From Burkholderiales bacterium (lineage in GTDB: Bacteria; Pseudomonadota; Gammaproteobacteria; Burkholderiales; Casimicrobiaceae): a stretch of DNA of 64,000 nucleotides. The notes under the pieces were generated by a model that searched no databases, was not told the DNA's origin, and saw nothing but the letters and a program-made list of their open reading frames with translations. Positions 28,611-37,745 of this stretch are shown piece after piece; position 1 is the first letter of the stretch, and the number at the start of each line of letters is the position of its first letter. The translations under genes and the position numbers were made by a program. The stretch is taken from assembly GCA_020853025.1 (NCBI GenBank), contig JADYZP010000045.1, positions 1-64,000 on the forward strand, given 5' to 3'.

Positions 28611-29366
28611 ATGCGACTGTCCGGCAAGGTAGCGATCGTCACCGGCGCGGGTTCCGGCTTCGGGCGCGGCATCGCGCAGCGCTTCGCCGCCGAGGGCGCC
28701 AATGTGATCGTCAATGACAGGAGCGCGGAGACCGGCGAGCGCGCCGCCGCCGGCATTGTCGACGCGGGCGGCCATGCGCGCTTCCTGGCAGGCGATGTCA
28801 CGAACGATGCGGACGTCAGGCGCCTGGTGGAATTCGCGATTGCCTCCTTCGGCGGACTCGACATCGTCGTCAACAACGCCGGAACGACGCACCGCAATCA
28901 GCCGATGCTCGAGGTCAGCGAAGCTGAGTTCGACCGCATCTACCAGGTCAACGTCAAGAGCCTGTACCTGACCGCCAGGCACGCGGTGCCGCACATGCGG
29001 GAGAAGCGCAACGGCGTGTTCATCACCATCGCGTCGACGGCCGGCGTGCGACCGCGGCCCGGACTCACCTGGTACAACGGCAGCAAGGGCGCGGCGATCG
29101 TCACGTCGCGGTCGATGGCGGCGGAGCTCGCGAAGGACAACATCCGCGTCAATGTCATCAACCCGGTCGCCGGCGAAACCGCGATGCTCGCCGACTTCAT
29201 GGGCCGGGATACGCCGGAGCGGCGCGCCGAGTTCATCGCCACGATTCCGCTGGGGCGGTTGTCGCTGCCGTCGGACATCGCCACCGCCGCCGTGTTTTTC
29301 GCGTCCGACGAGGCGGCGTTCATCACCGGCGCCTGCCTCGAGGTCGACGGCGGACGCTGCGTTTGA
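28611..29366 (+). CDS. SDR-family NAD(P)-dependent oxidoreductase
   Basis: The 251-residue classical short-chain dehydrogenase/reductase has the cofactor motif TGAGSGFGRG near residue 12 and the NNAGTT motif. The catalytic Tyr155 and Lys159 are in TWYNGSKG. The end GACLEVDGGRCV is typical of the family. GAGGA stands before the ATG at 28611; an earlier in-frame ATG at 28566 is less likely. It is probably co-transcribed with the aldehyde dehydrogenase gene upstream and is convergent with the CoA-transferase gene, with only one base between the two stops. Confidence 0.88.
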   Translation: MRLSGKVAIVTGAGSGFGRGIAQRFAAEGANVIVNDRSAETGERAAAGIVDAGGHARFLAGDVTNDADVRRLVEFAIASFGGLDIVVNNAGTTHRNQPMLEVSEAEFDRIYQVNVKSLYLTARHAVPHMREKRNGVFITIASTAGVRPRPGLTWYNGSKGAAIVTSRSMAAELAKDNIRVNVINPVAGETAMLADFMGRDTPERRAEFIATIPLGRLSLPSDIATAAVFFASDEAAFITGACLEVDGGRCV

Positions 29367-29367
29367 C

Positions 29368-30564
29368 TCAGACGATCCCGCGCGCGCGCAGGTCGGCGAT
29401 GGCGTCGGCGGCGTAGCCCAGTTCGCGCAGCACTGCGTCGGTGTGTTCGCCCAGCTTCGGGCCACCGCCGTCGATGCCGCCGGGCGTTGCCGACAGTCTG
29501 GGCACGACGCCGGGGACACGCAGCGTTGCGCCGTCGGCAGTGCGGATTTCCTGAATCATCCCGCGCGCCTGGTAGTGCGCGTCGGCGACGATGTCGCGAA
29601 TCGTGTAGATCTTCGACGCCGGCACATCGGCGCGCTGCATCGCGTCGAGCACCTCGTCGGGACTATGCTGCCGCGTCCACGCCTCGATCTCGCCGTCGAG
29701 CCATAGCTGCCTGGCACCCCGCCCGTCGTTGTGCGCGAGCGTCGGGTCCGCGGCGAGATCGGCGCGGGCCATTGCGCCGCACAGGCGGCGAAAGATCGAA
29801 TCGCCGTTGCCGGCGATCAGCACGTAGCTGCCGTCGCTGCAGCGGTACGCCGAGGTGGGCGCGATGCCCGGCAGGATCGACCCGGTGCGCTCGCGCACGG
29901 CGCCGAAGGCGTCGAACTCGGGCAGCAGCGATTCCATCACCGAGAACACCGACTCGTAGAGCGCGACATCGACCACCTGGCCGATGCCGGTCCTGCGGCG
30001 ATGCTCGAGCGCGAACATGGCGCCGATGACGCCGTACAGCGCCGACAGCGTGTCGCCGATCGAAATGCCGGTACGCGCCGGCGGCCGGTCCGGAGTGCCG
30101 GTGACGTAGCGCAGCCCGCCCATCGCCTCGCCGATGACGCCGAAGCCTGGCCGCTGTGCGTACGGGCCGGTCTGGCCGTAGCCGGAGATGCGGACCATGA
30201 TCAGCCCGGGGTTCGCCTTCGCCAGCGTCTCGTAGGCGAGGCCCCAGCCCTCCAGCGTCCCGGGACGGAAATTCTCGACGACGAAGTCGGCGCGTTCGGC
30301 AAGGCTTCTCGCGATCGCCTGGCCCTCAGGCTTGCGCAGATCGACCGAGACCGAGCGCTTGTTGCGCGACTGCACCTGCCACCACACCGAAGTGCCGTCC
30401 TGCAGATAACGCCAGCGGCGTAGCGGGTCGCCGCTGCCCGGCGGCTCCAGCTTGACGACGTCGGCGCCGAACTCGGCGAGGATCTTGGTGCAGAACGGAC
30501 CGGCGATCAGCGCGCCCATTTCGAGGACGCGCAATCCCGCGAGTGGCCGCGACGGTTTGGTCAT
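29368..30564 (-). CDS. Class III CoA-transferase (CaiB/BaiF family)
   Basis: The 398-residue family III CoA-transferase opens with LAGLRVLEMGALIAGPFCTK, then FGADVVKLEPPGSGDPLRRW and NKRSVSVDLRKPEG. The catalytic aspartate is Asp171 in SIGDTLSALYG. These enzymes move CoA between carboxylic acids in the cytoplasm. The start overlaps the stop of the dctM gene (ATGA at 30561-30564), so the enzyme is made with the transporter. The simplest reading is that it activates the imported acid with CoA. The substrate is not evident. Confidence 0.9.
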   Translation of the reverse strand: MTKPSRPLAGLRVLEMGALIAGPFCTKILAEFGADVVKLEPPGSGDPLRRWRYLQDGTSVWWQVQSRNKRSVSVDLRKPEGQAIARSLAERADFVVENFRPGTLEGWGLAYETLAKANPGLIMVRISGYGQTGPYAQRPGFGVIGEAMGGLRYVTGTPDRPPARTGISIGDTLSALYGVIGAMFALEHRRRTGIGQVVDVALYESVFSVMESLLPEFDAFGAVRERTGSILPGIAPTSAYRCSDGSYVLIAGNGDSIFRRLCGAMARADLAADPTLAHNDGRGARQLWLDGEIEAWTRQHSPDEVLDAMQRADVPASKIYTIRDIVADAHYQARGMIQEIRTADGATLRVPGVVPRLSATPGGIDGGGPKLGEHTDAVLRELGYAADAIADLRARGIV

Positions 30565-31841
30565 CGCGCGTAGACCAGGTCGCGCAGTCCGATCGATACG
30601 ACCGGAACGTAGGTGATGATCAGCAGGCAGCCGAGCACGACCAGCACGAAAGGAAGCAACTGGCCGACTACCTGGTCGAGCGAGATCCGCGCCACCGTGC
30701 AGGCGGCGAAGAGGTTGACGCCGAAGGGCGGCGTGATCATCCCCAGCGCCAGGTTGACGACCATGACGACGCCAAAGTGGATGGGATCGATACCGAAATG
30801 CTGGGCCACCGGTACCAGCATCGGCGCCAGCACGATGATCGACGCCGAAGTTTCGATGAACATGCCGATCACGAACAGCGCGACGTTGACGCCGAGCAGG
30901 AACAGCGCCGGTGTTTGCAGCACGTCGACGAGCAGCGCGCCGAGTTTTGCCGGTACGCCGGCGCGCGTGATCAGGTAGCTGAACAGCCCCGCGTTGGCGA
31001 TGATGAACAGGATCACCGCCGACGAGATGACGCTCTTGCGCAGCACCTGCAGCAGGTCGGCGATCCTGGTCTCGCGATAGATGCCCGCGCCGACGATCAG
31101 CGCGTAGAAGACGGCGACTACCGAGGCCTCGGTCGGCGTGAACACACCGCCGTAAATTCCACCCAGGATGATCACCGGCATCAGCAGCGCGAAGCCCGCT
31201 TTGCGCGTCGCCCGCAGGAACGGTACCCGGCCCTCGCGGTCGTTCCTGCCGTAGCCCTTCCAGCGCGCGTGAATGATCACAAAGGCCATCAGCGCGCCGC
31301 CGATCAGGAGGCCTGGGCCGAAACCGGCGATGAACATCTCGCCGATCGAGACCTCGGCGGAAACGCCGTAGAGGATCATCGGAATCGACGGCGGAATGAC
31401 CACACCCAGCTCGGCGGACGTGGCCTGCAGCGCGGCCGCGTAGTTTCTCGGATAGCCGTGCTTGACCAACGCAGGAATCAGGATGGCGCCGATGGCGAAG
31501 GTCGTGGCGACACTCGAGCCGGAGACGGCAGCGAAGATCATGCACGTCAGCACGCACGTCGCCGCCAGGCCGCCCTGGACGCCACCGACGAGCGATTTCG
31601 CGAACTCGACCAGCCGCGTCGAGATGCCGCCGGACTCCATCAGGTTGCCGGCGAGGATGAAAAACGGAATGGCGGCAAGCGGAAACCTGTTGATCGCCGA
31701 GAACATTTCCTTGACGACCGCGAGGAAATTGAGGTTTGCCTGGTAGGCACCGACCAGGCTCGCGATACCGATCGCGATGGCGACCGAAATCGACAGCGCG
31801 AACCCGACCATCATGGTCACCAGCATCGTGATCGGCATCAT
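30561..31841 (-). CDS. dctM: TRAP transporter large permease subunit
   Basis: The 426-residue polytopic inner-membrane protein is of the DctM type. It has about 12 hydrophobic segments and the conserved stretches IPFFILAGNLMESGGIS, VSGSSVATTFAIGAILIPAL and MITPPFGVNLFAACTVA. With DctQ and the binding protein DctP it forms a sodium-driven importer for carboxylates. Its stop overlaps the CoA-transferase start, and dctQ ends 6 bases upstream. Confidence 0.93.
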   Translation of the reverse strand: MMPITMLVTMMVGFALSISVAIAIGIASLVGAYQANLNFLAVVKEMFSAINRFPLAAIPFFILAGNLMESGGISTRLVEFAKSLVGGVQGGLAATCVLTCMIFAAVSGSSVATTFAIGAILIPALVKHGYPRNYAAALQATSAELGVVIPPSIPMILYGVSAEVSIGEMFIAGFGPGLLIGGALMAFVIIHARWKGYGRNDREGRVPFLRATRKAGFALLMPVIILGGIYGGVFTPTEASVVAVFYALIVGAGIYRETRIADLLQVLRKSVISSAVILFIIANAGLFSYLITRAGVPAKLGALLVDVLQTPALFLLGVNVALFVIGMFIETSASIIVLAPMLVPVAQHFGIDPIHFGVVMVVNLALGMITPPFGVNLFAACTVARISLDQVVGQLLPFVLVVLGCLLIITYVPVVSIGLRDLVYAR

Positions 31842-31847
31842 GGACGC

Positions 31848-32342
31848 CTACTGGGCGGTGTCCAGTTCCTGCCGCCGCGGATCGACGAGGCAGGCGATCA
31901 CCGCCAAGGCAGAGAACACTGCGCCGACCGGAATCGCCAGGTATGCCCAGGTCATCGAAAACGACTCCAGACCGCTGATGGTCTGGAACCTGCCGCGGTA
32001 CGCGTAGTCGCTGCCGAACCACAGCATGACCGCGATCACGACCAGCGCGCTGATCGCCGCCAGGAAATCGAGCGCTCGCTTGCCTGCGGGACCGGCCATG
32101 CGGTGCGCCGTGTCGACGCAGATCATCGCGCCCTGGCGGAACGCGACCGGGGCGCCCATGAACACCATCCAGATCAGCGTGAAACGGGTCAGCACCTCCG
32201 ACCACTCGGCCGGCTGCTCGAACACGAAGCGTGCCAGGATCTGGTAGAGCCCGAGGCAGGCGGCCGCGACCAGCATCGCGCAGGCGAAGGCGAGTGCCAA
32301 GGCGGTAGTGGCACGCTCGAAGGCGAGGAAGGTGCGGCGCAT
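31848..32342 (-). CDS. dctQ: TRAP transporter small permease subunit
   Basis: The 164-residue protein has four predicted transmembrane segments (for example FACAMLVAAACLGLYQILAR near the N-terminus and ALDFLAAISALVVIAVMLWF). It carries the DctQ signature PAEWSEVLTRFTLIWMVFMG followed by AFRQGAMICVD. It forms the small membrane subunit of the TRAP importer. It lies between dctP (76 bases upstream) and dctM on the same strand. Confidence 0.9.
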   Translation of the reverse strand: MRRTFLAFERATTALALAFACAMLVAAACLGLYQILARFVFEQPAEWSEVLTRFTLIWMVFMGAPVAFRQGAMICVDTAHRMAGPAGKRALDFLAAISALVVIAVMLWFGSDYAYRGRFQTISGLESFSMTWAYLAIPVGAVFSALAVIACLVDPRRQELDTAQ

Positions 32343-32418
32343 CGTCAGTTCCCGAAGCGGGCGCCGCAGCTTCCGATCGCAAAGCGCCGGGTGGCGTACC
32401 GCGACCGGAGGCCGCGCG

Positions 32419-33402
32419 TCACTTCGAGTTCCGGATCCGGTCGATATTCTCCTGCCCGAATTTCTTGCCGAGCTCGACGAAGGTCGGCTGCAGCGCCGCC
32501 TGGAACTTGCTCTTGTCGACGTTCTCGACGACGGCCATGCCGTGCGACTTCAACTCGGCGACGACCCGGCGCTCGTCCTCGTCGATGCGCGCGCGGTTGG
32601 CCTTGACCGCCGCCTTTGCCGCTTCACTGAACGCGGCCTTGTCGGCTGCCGACAACTTGTCCCACTTGGCCTTGTTCATCAGGATCAGCGCCGGCGAATA
32701 GACGTGGCCGGTCAGCGTGAGGTATTTTTGCACCTGGTCGAGCTTGGCCGCCGAGATCACCGACAGCGGATTCTCCTGGCCGTCGACGGTGCCCTGCTGC
32801 AACGCGGTGAATACTTCGGTGAACGCCATAGGCGTCGGAATGATGCCGAACTGCTTGTAGGCCTGGATGTGCACCGGATTTTCCATCGTGCGCATCTTGA
32901 GCCCCTTCAAATCGTCGGGCGAGTTCACCGGGCGCTTGTTGTTGGTCATGTGACGAAAGCCGTTCTCGCCCCACGCGAGCGCCTGGATGCCTTTGGCCGG
33001 GAACTTGGCGAGCATCTCCTGTCCGACCGGCCCGTCGAGCGTCTGGCGCGCCTGCGCGTAGTCCTTGAAAAGGAACGGGATGTCGAGGATCGCCACTTCG
33101 GGCACGAAGTTGGGAACCGGACCCGTCGACGTCAGAGTCAGGTCGAGGGTGCCGAGTTGGACGGCTTCGATCGATTCCCTCTCGGCACCCAGTGCGCCCG
33201 AATAGAAATTCTGCACCTTGTAGCGGCCCTGGGTTCGCTTCTCGACTTCCTTGGCGAAGGTGTCGACGGCGACGCCGTAGTGCGAGTTCTGGCTGAGCGA
33301 CATGTTCATTTTCATGGTTTCCTGCGCGGCGGCAGGCACCGACGGCAGCGACGCGAGTACGGCGGCGAGCGCAAGAGCGGGAGTGCAAGGCAAAAAGCGC
33401 AT
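32419..33402 (-). CDS. dctP: TRAP transporter substrate-binding protein
   Basis: The 327-residue periplasmic binding protein has a signal peptide ending near PAAAQE (about residue 28). Typical DctP segments are HYGVAVDTFAKEVEKRTQGR, FYSGALGAERESIEAVQLG, the ligand-contact region LKGLKMRTMENPVHIQAYK and FTALQQGTVDGQENPLSVI. The arginine in KMRTMENPV would bind the ligand carboxylate. It is the first gene of dctPQM plus CoA-transferase and is divergent from the glycolate oxidase operon, with 222 bases between them. Confidence 0.92.
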   Translation of the reverse strand: MRFLPCTPALALAAVLASLPSVPAAAQETMKMNMSLSQNSHYGVAVDTFAKEVEKRTQGRYKVQNFYSGALGAERESIEAVQLGTLDLTLTSTGPVPNFVPEVAILDIPFLFKDYAQARQTLDGPVGQEMLAKFPAKGIQALAWGENGFRHMTNNKRPVNSPDDLKGLKMRTMENPVHIQAYKQFGIIPTPMAFTEVFTALQQGTVDGQENPLSVISAAKLDQVQKYLTLTGHVYSPALILMNKAKWDKLSAADKAAFSEAAKAAVKANRARIDEDERRVVAELKSHGMAVVENVDKSKFQAALQPTFVELGKKFGQENIDRIRNSK

Positions 33403-33624
33403 CGGATTCTCCTTCGATGGGGAGCCGGATCGTCGTTTCGAAGCGTGTGCATGCGTCCGGGGTTCACGATTCTAGGCAGGGCCGGAGCCGATGTATAGAC
33501 GAGCCTCGCTCCTGGCTCGGGGCGCGGCGTTGGTGGCGACAGGCCGCTTTGTGAAATAATCGGTATCGTCGCCTGTGTTTCGCGGCAACGTCTTCCCATC
33601 GCCGCTTCGGCCAGGCCCAGAACC

Positions 33625-35079
33625 ATGCTCGACAGCAACGTCCACGCACAACTCGCGGCGATACTGCCACCGGCGGCGCTGCTGGTCGCCCCGGAGCAGA
33701 CCCGACCCTATGAATGCGACGGGTTGACGCTGTTCCGTGCGCTGCCTGCCGCGGTCGTGCTGCCCGAAACCGAGGCGCAGGTCGTCGCGATCCTCAAGGC
33801 ATGTCACGCGGCGCGCATCCCGGTGGTCGCGCGCGGCGCCGGCACCGGCCTGTCGGGCGGCGCGCTGCCCGATCCCGCCGGCATCGTGCTGTCGTTGGCC
33901 AAGTTCAAGCGCATAGTGTCGATCGATGCGCTGGCGCGGACGGCGGTCGTGCAGCCGGGCGTGCGCAATCTCGCCATTTCTGAAGCCGCCGCGGCGTACG
34001 GTCTTTACTACGCCCCCGATCCGTCGTCGCAGATCGCCTGCACGATCGGCGGCAACGTCGCCGAGAACGCCGGAGGCGTCCACTGTTTGAAGTACGGGCT
34101 TACCGTCCACAACCTGCGGCGCGTGCGCGGTGTGCTCATCACCGGCGAGATCGTCGAATTCGGCGGCGATGCACTCGACAACGCCGGCTACGACCTGCTG
34201 GCGCTTATGACCGGTAGCGAGGGCCTGTTGGCCGTGATGACGGAGATCACGGTCAAGTTGACGCCGAAGCCGCAGCTGGCGCAGGTGGTGCTGGCCGCCT
34301 TCGACGACGTCGAAAAGGCGGGTGCCGCCGTGGCGGCGATCATCGGCGCGGGAATCATCCCCGCCGGACTCGAGATGATGGACCAGCCGGCGACGCGCGC
34401 CGTCGAGCAGTTCGTGCACGCCGATTACCCGCTCGACGCTGCCGCCGTGCTGCTGGTCGAGTCGGACGGCACGCCGGAGGAGGTCGGCGCAGAAATCGAG
34501 GAGATCCGCCGCCTGCTGACCGAAGCCGGCGCGACCGGTCTCCGCGTGTCGAAGGACGAGGCGCAGCGGCTGCTGCTGTGGTCGGGCCGCAAAGCGGCGT
34601 TCCCCGCCGTCGGCCGCATCTCGCCCGACTACTACTGCATGGACGGCACGATACCGCGCAAAGCGCTGCCCCGCGTGCTGCGCGCGATTGCGCAATGGTC
34701 GCGCGAGTTCGAGCTGCGCTGCGCCAACGTGTTTCATGCCGGCGACGGCAACCTGCATCCGCTGATCCTCTTCGATGCCAACAAGCCGGGTGAATCGGAA
34801 AAGACCGTGGCCTTCGGCGATCGTATTCTCGAGCTGTGCATCGAAGTCGGCGGCACCGTCACCGGCGAGCACGGGGTCGGCGTCGAGAAGCTGAACTCGA
34901 TGTGCGTGCAGTTCGCGCCGGAGGAACTCGCGCGCTTCCACGGCATCAAGGAGGCCTTCGACGCCTATCGGCTGCTCAACCCCGGCAAGGCGGTGCCGAC
35001 GCTGCATCGCTGCGCGGAAATGGGCAGGATGCGCGTCCATCACGGCGCGCTGCCGCACCCGGATCTGCCGCGCTTCTAG
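33625..35079 (+). CDS. glcD: Glycolate oxidase subunit GlcD (FAD-linked)
   Basis: The 484-residue FAD-binding-4/VAO-type flavoprotein has the PP-loop region VARGAGTGLSGGALPDP and the SQIACTIGGNVAENAGGVHC segment. The C-terminal domain carries NVFHAGDGNLHPLILFD and GTVTGEHGVGVEKL. With GlcE and GlcF it oxidises glycolate to glyoxylate at the membrane and passes electrons to the respiratory chain. It opens the operon and is followed after one base by a paralogous dehydrogenase gene rather than directly by glcE. Confidence 0.92.
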   Translation: MLDSNVHAQLAAILPPAALLVAPEQTRPYECDGLTLFRALPAAVVLPETEAQVVAILKACHAARIPVVARGAGTGLSGGALPDPAGIVLSLAKFKRIVSIDALARTAVVQPGVRNLAISEAAAAYGLYYAPDPSSQIACTIGGNVAENAGGVHCLKYGLTVHNLRRVRGVLITGEIVEFGGDALDNAGYDLLALMTGSEGLLAVMTEITVKLTPKPQLAQVVLAAFDDVEKAGAAVAAIIGAGIIPAGLEMMDQPATRAVEQFVHADYPLDAAAVLLVESDGTPEEVGAEIEEIRRLLTEAGATGLRVSKDEAQRLLLWSGRKAAFPAVGRISPDYYCMDGTIPRKALPRVLRAIAQWSREFELRCANVFHAGDGNLHPLILFDANKPGESEKTVAFGDRILELCIEVGGTVTGEHGVGVEKLNSMCVQFAPEELARFHGIKEAFDAYRLLNPGKAVPTLHRCAEMGRMRVHHGALPHPDLPRF

Positions 35080-35080
35080 G

Positions 35081-36517
35081 ATGAAAACCCCGATACGCGC
35101 CCAGCCCGCCGCCGACGCCGTTGCCGCCGTCATCGGCACCTTGGCACGCGATTTCGGCGACCGCGCGCAGACGGGCAACGCGATTCGCGAGCAGCACGGC
35201 CACGGCGAGGGCCTGGCCGATGCCGCGTTGCCCGACGTCGTCGTGTTTCCGCAAAGCAACGAAGAGGTGGCCGGTATCGTGCGGCTCTGCCACGCGGCGC
35301 GGGTGCCGGTGATCGCCTTCGGTGTCGGGACCTCGCTCGAAGGCCATGTCGCGGCGCTGTACGGCGGTGTGTGCATCGACACCTCGCAGATGAATCGCGT
35401 GCTGGAGGTCAATACGGCGGACCTGGACTGCCGCGTGCAGGCGGGAGTCACGCGTGAGCAGGTCAACGCCGAACTCAAGGACACGGGACTTTTTTTTCCG
35501 ATCGATCCGGGCGCCAACGCGTCGATCGGCGGCATGGCGTCGACCCGTGCGTCCGGGACCAACGCCGTGCGCTACGGGACGATGCGCGAGAACGTGCTCG
35601 GCCTGACCGTCGTGACGGCGGACGGTCGCATCATCCGTACCGGAGGCCGCGCGCGCAAATCATCGGCGGGCTACGACCTGACGCGGCTGTTCGTCGGCGC
35701 CGAAGGCACGCTCGGTGTGATCACCGAAGTCCAGCTTCGGCTCTACGGCCTGCCCGAAGCGGTGTCCGCAGCGGTCTGCCAGTTCCCCGACCTGCGCAAC
35801 GCGGTGGACACGGTCATCAACGCGATGCAGATGGGCATCCCGGTGGCGCGCATCGAATTGCTCGATGCGCTGCAGATGCGCGCGTGCATCGAGTATTCGA
35901 AGCTCGACGGCTACGCGTCGCTGCCGACGCTGCTCTTCGAGTTCCACGGCAGTGAGGCTGGCGTGCGCGAGCAGGCGCAGATGATGGAGGCGATCTCCAA
36001 AGAGCATGGCGGCAGCGCCTTCCAGTGGGCGACGCAACCCGAGGACCGGTCACGGTTGTGGAAGTCGCGCCACAATGCCTACTACGCCGCATTGGCGCTG
36101 GCACCGGGAAAGCAGGCATTCGCCACCGACGCCTGCGTGCCGATTTCGCGCCTCGCCGATTGCCTGCTCGAGACGCGCGCCGAACTCGATCGCGAAGGCG
36201 TGCTGGCGCCGATCGTCGGCCACGTCGGTGACGGCAACTTCCACGTCGTCGTGCTCTTCGATCCGGCGAGCGCCGCCGAACGAGCGAAGGCAGAAGACAT
36301 CGCACGGCGCGTCAGCTTGCGCGCGATCGCGATGGGGGGCACCTGCACCGGCGAACACGGCATCGGATTGCACAAGCTCGAAGCGCTGGTCGCCGAGCAC
36401 GGCGAAGCGGTCGATCTGATGCGCACGATCAAGCGCGCGCTCGATCCGCTGGATATCATGAATCCTGGCAAGACCGTGCCGGGCGCCCGACAACCGATAG
36501 CTGACAGCGCGTGCTGA
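35081..36517 (+). CDS. FAD-linked D-2-hydroxyacid (D-lactate) dehydrogenase
   Basis: The 478-residue flavoprotein is of the D-lactate dehydrogenase (cytochrome) group. Key segments are VIAFGVGTSLEGHVAALYGG, PGANASIGGMASTRASGTNA, the metal/substrate region GHVGDGNFHVVVLFD and GGTCTGEHGIGLHK. Proteins of this kind oxidise D-lactate or other D-2-hydroxyacids and reduce cytochrome c or quinone. It sits inside the glycolate oxidase operon between glcD and glcE, one base after glcD. It could widen the operon's substrate range to D-lactate or another 2-hydroxyacid. It is not a copy of glcD, from which it differs in length and in the central region. Confidence 0.88.
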   Translation: MKTPIRAQPAADAVAAVIGTLARDFGDRAQTGNAIREQHGHGEGLADAALPDVVVFPQSNEEVAGIVRLCHAARVPVIAFGVGTSLEGHVAALYGGVCIDTSQMNRVLEVNTADLDCRVQAGVTREQVNAELKDTGLFFPIDPGANASIGGMASTRASGTNAVRYGTMRENVLGLTVVTADGRIIRTGGRARKSSAGYDLTRLFVGAEGTLGVITEVQLRLYGLPEAVSAAVCQFPDLRNAVDTVINAMQMGIPVARIELLDALQMRACIEYSKLDGYASLPTLLFEFHGSEAGVREQAQMMEAISKEHGGSAFQWATQPEDRSRLWKSRHNAYYAALALAPGKQAFATDACVPISRLADCLLETRAELDREGVLAPIVGHVGDGNFHVVVLFDPASAAERAKAEDIARRVSLRAIAMGGTCTGEHGIGLHKLEALVAEHGEAVDLMRTIKRALDPLDIMNPGKTVPGARQPIADSAC

Positions 36518-36669
36518 CCACCTGCATCGGCAATCGGAACAGCTCGTCGTGGCCGCTACCCGGGTGGCTTGCGGCGCGGTTGTCCGACACTCCGTCGAGC
36601 GACGTCGCCGGCGCCGACGGTCCGAGCCTCGTCTATCGCGACACGCCTAACGCTGCGGGCTGCCCGTGA
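36511..36669 (+). pseudogene. Short ORF resembling the N-terminus of a glutathione S-transferase (gene stub)
   Basis: A 52-codon GTG-initiated frame fills the whole gap between the D-hydroxyacid dehydrogenase and glcE genes, overlapping the stop of the first and the start of the second. Its residues 6-20 read IGNRNSSSWPLPGWL, very close to the IGN.NYSSWSLRPWL start of a common bacterial GST group in which the SSW serine contacts glutathione. The similarity fades after about residue 28. I read it as the remnant of a GST gene truncated by recombination and then fitted between its neighbours. Whether it is translated is unknown. Confidence 0.5.
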
Positions 36670-37745
36670 TCGATCCGGTGCTCGAAGCGCTGCAGGAGCA
36701 GATCCGCGTCGCGGCGCAGGCGCGGTTGCCGCTGCGCATCCGTGGCGGTGGCACCAAGGATTTCTACGGTGGTGCGCTGCAGGGCGAAGTCATCGACACG
36801 CGAGCCTACGCGGGGATCATCGACTACGAACCGACGGAACTCGTGATCACCGCACGCGCCGGTACGTCGTTGGCGGCTGTCGAGCGCGCGATGCAGGCGC
36901 GCGGGCAGATGCTGGCCTTCGAGCCTCCGCGCTTCGCCGAGGGCGGCACGCTGGGCGGCGCCGTTGCCAGCGGGCTTGCCGGTCCGCGGCGAGCCTACGC
37001 CGGCGCCGTCCGCGACCTGATCCTGGGCGTACGCCTGCTCGACGGCACCGGCGAGGATTTGAACTTCGGCGGCAAGGTGATGAAAAACGTCGCCGGCTTC
37101 GACGTGTCGCGGCTGATGGCGGGTGCGCTTGGAACCCTCGGTATCATCACCGAGGTCTCGCTCAAATGCCTGCCGCTGCCCAAATTGGAGACGACCGTCG
37201 CCTTCGACTGCTCGGCCGACCAGGCGATCCGGATGGCGAACGAGTGGGGCGGGCAGCCGCTGCCGATTTCGGCGACCTGCTTTTACGTTGGACGGCTCCT
37301 GGTTCGCGTATCGGGCGCGCGGCCCGCGGTTGCGGCGGCACTGTCGAAGATGGGCGGTGAGGTCGTCGTCGACGCCGAAGCGTTCTGGAGCGGCGTACGC
37401 GACCACCGCCACGCTTTTTTCGCGCCTGCGCTTGCAGGCGACGCGACGCTCTGGCGCTTGTCGGTGAAGCCGACGGCGGCGTATTCCGACCTGGGCGGCG
37501 ACCAGTTGATCGAATGGGGCGGCGGCCTGCGCTGGTTGATCGCGGGAGAGCGCAGCGATCCCGGGAAGCTGCGCGCCTGGGCCGCCGCGCAGGGCGGACA
37601 CGCGACGCTGTTTCGAGCGCGCAGCAAAGGCGCCGAGGTGTTCCACTCGCTGGATGCGAATCTTCTCGAGATTCACCGCAAATTGAAAGCGGTCTTCGAT
37701 CCGAATGCTGTCTTCAATCGTGGCCGCCTGCTGCCTGAATTCTGA
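36666..37745 (+). CDS. glcE: Glycolate oxidase subunit GlcE
   Basis: The 359-residue FAD-binding subunit is shorter than GlcD, as usual. It shows LRIRGGGTKDFYGGALQGE, the ITARAGTSLAAVERAMQARG segment, and PPRFAEGGTLGGAVASGLAG with GGKVMKNVAGFDVSRLM. It partners GlcD and GlcF in the membrane-associated glycolate dehydrogenase. It starts at a GTG overlapping the stop of the GST-like stub, and its own stop is adjacent to the glcF start. Confidence 0.9.
   Translation: MIDPVLEALQEQIRVAAQARLPLRIRGGGTKDFYGGALQGEVIDTRAYAGIIDYEPTELVITARAGTSLAAVERAMQARGQMLAFEPPRFAEGGTLGGAVASGLAGPRRAYAGAVRDLILGVRLLDGTGEDLNFGGKVMKNVAGFDVSRLMAGALGTLGIITEVSLKCLPLPKLETTVAFDCSADQAIRMANEWGGQPLPISATCFYVGRLLVRVSGARPAVAAALSKMGGEVVVDAEAFWSGVRDHRHAFFAPALAGDATLWRLSVKPTAAYSDLGGDQLIEWGGGLRWLIAGERSDPGKLRAWAAAQGGHATLFRARSKGAEVFHSLDANLLEIHRKLKAVFDPNAVFNRGRLLPEF

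Noticed and set aside
30543..32606. 687-codon plus-strand frame opposite dctM, dctQ and the end of dctP
   Set aside because: It is a charged shadow frame (Asp/Arg/His-rich) with no recognisable domain, and it lies over three well-defined TRAP genes.
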